From: an uncultured bacterium
GTDB taxonomy: Bacteria; Verrucomicrobiota; Lentisphaeria; Victivallales; UBA1829
Direction of reading: 5' to 3'
DNA length: 64,000 bases
NCBI GenBank assembly: GCA_949292215.1
Contig: CASEYW010000076.1
Span: forward strand, 1-64,000
The translations under genes and the position numbers were made by a program. Each line of letters starts with the position of its first letter. Position 1 is the stretch's first letter. Shown here one piece after another: positions 61,678 to 64,000 of this stretch. Under the pieces are notes generated by a model. That model was not told where the DNA came from and ran no database searches. It saw nothing but the letters and a program-made list of their open reading frames with translations.

Positions 61678-64000
61678 TTACCGATTCCCGGCAGTCTGAA
61701 GTTTTCCGCGCTTCATTTTTTCCGTGATGATCTGGATCAGCGCGTAGAATACCGGGATGAGAAGCGTTCCGAAAATGACTGAAATCAGCATTCCGCCGAA
61801 GACAGCCGTGCCGAGAGAACGACGGCTGACCGCTCCGGCTCCGGTCGCAACCACCAGCGGGAACGTACCAAGAATGAAGGAGATCGCCGTCATCAGAACT
61901 GCGCGGAAACGGAGTTTTGCCGCTTTTTCCGCCGCATCGCGGATGGAGAGTCCCTGCTCATGATTTTCCTTGGCAAACTCCACAATCAGAATTGCCGTTT
62001 TGCATGCGATACCGAACAGCAGAACAAATCCCACCTGCGTGTAGATGTTGTTTGTGATCGAAAGTGCAAGCAGCGAGACAAGTGCACCTGCCAGCGCTAT
62101 CGGCACGGAGAGCAGCACCGAAAGCGGGATCATCCAGCTCTCGTACTGCGAAACAAGGAAGAGATAGATGAAGATCAGCGCAAGCGCAAAGATGATGACC
62201 GTCTGACCGGAGGAGAGTTTTTCCTGATAGGACATGTCGGTCCAGTCAAATGTCATTCCGAACGGCATGGTCTTTCCCGCGATCCGTTCCATTTCCTTCA
62301 TGGCTTCGCCTGTGCTCACGCCCGGTGCGGGAGATCCGGTGATTGTCGCGGAGGTATACATATTGTAGCGGGAAAGATACTGCGGGACAAATTTATTCTG
62401 AATCGTTGTGAAGGCTCCCAGAGGAACCATTTCCCCGGAATTGCTTTTGATGTGAATGTTCGGGATATCGTCCACTCCGTCGCGGAATTTCGATTGCGCC
62501 TGCACCTCAACCTTGAGGTTCTTGCTGTAGCGGTTGAAGTCATTGACATAGCGATAGCCGAACAGCGACTGGAGAGCGGAGTTGACTCCGGAAAGCGGAA
62601 CATCCATTTTCAGGACTTTTTCGCGGTCGATCGCCAGATAGAGCTGCGGCAGACTGGCGCGGAATGTGGAGAAGACCGCCTGGAGTTTCGGGGATTTGTT
62701 CGCTTCGGCGACAATCGCGTTGACTGCCGCCTGAAGTCTCTGCGGATCGCTTCCCATGCGGTCTTCCAGAACGAACGAGAACCCTCCCGTGGTGCCGATT
62801 CCTGGGACACTCGGCAGATTGAACGGGATCACCGCCGCTTCAGGAATGGCCCCGAGTTTTCCGTAAAGTTTCTTTACGATTTCAAACTGATGCAGTTCCG
62901 GAGACTGGCGCTCCTTCCAGGGTTTGAGAATGGCAACGGCAAATCCGCAGTTGGAGGCCGCCACCCCGTTGATGATGTTGTACCCCGCTGTGGAGAAGAC
63001 ATCGGAGACACCTTCCGTTTCCTGCAGGATCTTCTGGACCTTTGTCATGACATCGTTTGTCCGTTCCAGCGATGCCGCGTCAGGAAGCTGAAGATTGACA
63101 AAAAATGCTCCCTGGTCCTCATCCGGAATGAAGCCTGTCGGCAGGATTCCGTAAAGCCACCAGAGCGACGCCGTGAGACATGCGTAAAGAATCGCTGTAA
63201 CCGCAACCTTGCGGAGCAGGGACCGGACAACAACCGTATACCCGTTTGTGAGTTTGTCGAAACAGAGATCAAACCAGCGGAACAGGAAAAATTTGCGTCT
63301 CTGCTTGTTCACCGGTTTCAGTATGAGAGCACTCAGTGCCGGACTCAGAGTCAGGGCGTTGATCATGGAAATGAAAACACTGACGGCAATCGTCAGTCCG
63401 AACTGCCGGTACATGACTCCGGTGATTCCGCTCATGAAGCAGATCGGGATGAACATGGCAAGCAGGACCGAGGTCGTGGCGATGATCGGCGAGGTCACCT
63501 GTTTCATTGATTTGATCGCGGCTTCTTTCGGCGGGAGCCCTTCCTCTTCCATGATCCGGCTGACATTTTCTATGACGACGATTGCATCATCCACTACAAT
63601 GCCGATTGCGAGGATCAGCCCGAACAGCGTAATCAGGTTGATGGAAAAACCCATGGCGTACATTGCTGCGAATGTTCCCACCAGTGAGACCGGAATGGCG
63701 ATCGTGGGCACCAGTGTGGCACGCCAGTCCTGGAGGAAGAGAAATGTGACAAGCACCACCAGCAGCACCGCTTCAATCAGTGTCACAACCACCTCTTCAA
63801 TGGAGGCCGAGATGAATTTGGTCGTATCGTACTGGATTCCATATTCAAGATCTTCTGGAAATACAGTCTTTTTCAGATATGCCAGTTTCTCCTGACATTG
63901 TTTTGCAATCTGGATGCCGTTTGCGTCATTGAGCTGATAAACCGCAAGAAGAGCTCCCGGTTTGCCGTTGACTCTGGCATCGCTGGCGTAACTTTCTGCG
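61678..64000 (-). CDS. RND family multidrug efflux transporter, 5' end outside the window
   Basis: The last 773 residues are visible; the frame stays open to the window end, so the true start lies beyond 64000. Family marks of the HAE1 (AcrB-like) group are LLVVLVTFLFLQDWRATLVPTIAIPVSL, GFSINLITLFGLILAIGIVVDDAIVVIENV (the proton-relay Asp pair), FIPICFMSGITGVMYRQFGLTIA and, at the C-terminus, GTAVFGGMLISVIFGTLLIPVFYALIQ. About seven to eight membrane segments can be counted, so roughly three quarters of the usual 1040 residues are present. It exports toxic compounds as part of a tripartite pump; the adaptor and channel are not visible here. A strong terminator follows. Confidence 0.95.
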   Translation of the reverse strand, partial: AESYASDARVNGKPGALLAVYQLNDANGIQIAKQCQEKLAYLKKTVFPEDLEYGIQYDTTKFISASIEEVVVTLIEAVLLVVLVTFLFLQDWRATLVPTIAIPVSLVGTFAAMYAMGFSINLITLFGLILAIGIVVDDAIVVIENVSRIMEEEGLPPKEAAIKSMKQVTSPIIATTSVLLAMFIPICFMSGITGVMYRQFGLTIAVSVFISMINALTLSPALSALILKPVNKQRRKFFLFRWFDLCFDKLTNGYTVVVRSLLRKVAVTAILYACLTASLWWLYGILPTGFIPDEDQGAFFVNLQLPDAASLERTNDVMTKVQKILQETEGVSDVFSTAGYNIINGVAASNCGFAVAILKPWKERQSPELHQFEIVKKLYGKLGAIPEAAVIPFNLPSVPGIGTTGGFSFVLEDRMGSDPQRLQAAVNAIVAEANKSPKLQAVFSTFRASLPQLYLAIDREKVLKMDVPLSGVNSALQSLFGYRYVNDFNRYSKNLKVEVQAQSKFRDGVDDIPNIHIKSNSGEMVPLGAFTTIQNKFVPQYLSRYNMYTSATITGSPAPGVSTGEAMKEMERIAGKTMPFGMTFDWTDMSYQEKLSSGQTVIIFALALIFIYLFLVSQYESWMIPLSVLLSVPIALAGALVSLLALSITNNIYTQVGFVLLFGIACKTAILIVEFAKENHEQGLSIRDAAEKAAKLRFRAVLMTAISFILGTFPLVVATGAGAVSRRSLGTAVFGGMLISVIFGTLLIPVFYALIQIITEKMKRGKLQTAGNR

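Noticed and set aside
61960..63510. A 516-residue reading frame on the plus strand
   Set aside because: It is antisense to the RND transporter and in register with it; no start signal or family match.

Overview
The window looks like the chromosome of a Lentisphaerota bacterium (Victivallis-like, PVC group). This is an inference from gene content. The clearest sign is the repeated pairing of a LacI or AraC regulator with a prepilin-like (pseudopilin) protein and a large secreted glycan-degrading enzyme. The genome avoids the codons TTA, CTA and TCA so strongly that many genes carry long empty reading frames on the opposite strand. Those frames were treated as shadows.

Layout. 1-3.3 kb: an Mpv17-like membrane protein, a cupin, a Pal lipoprotein and IlvE. 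3.3-10 kb: an FAD enzyme, a small repeat cluster, then cassette A (LacI with its own promoter and palindromic operator, pseudopilin, 1051-residue glycosidase). 10-14 kb: an unknown membrane protein and a divergent AraC/GH130 phosphorylase pair. 14-19 kb: a four-gene YbhGFSR-type ABC exporter operon. 19-22 kb: a cytoplasmic beta-helix protein and an orphan corrinoid/iron-binding protein. 22.4-29 kb: cassette B (LacI, pseudopilin, GH2-like protein, small secreted protein). 29-33 kb: an acyltransferase-like protein, an ATPase and a sugar symporter.

Housekeeping core. 33-38.7 kb holds rpmJ-rpsM-rpsK-rpoA-rplQ, then PHP phosphatase and dnaA, with a probable replication origin upstream of dnaA. NagA, an rRNA methyltransferase-like protein and an AraC regulator follow. 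41.7-51.6 kb is cassette C, a tightly packed catabolic run: DUF2264 protein, GH42, ManA-type isomerase, nitrilase-family amidase, pseudopilin, PL8 lyase and SGNH esterase. 51.6-64 kb holds RecQ, an unknown secreted protein, a deoxyribosyltransferase-like protein, a coupled FHA-MoxR/DUF58/transglutaminase operon, and an RND efflux transporter cut by the window end.

The most interesting theme is that each polysaccharide-degradation unit owns a dedicated pseudopilin, in two cases translationally coupled to a neighbour. All three lack the glycine normally found before the prepilin cleavage site. This resembles a substrate-specific surface or secretion accessory system, but no pilus or type II secretion assembly genes are in the window, so the function is a hypothesis.
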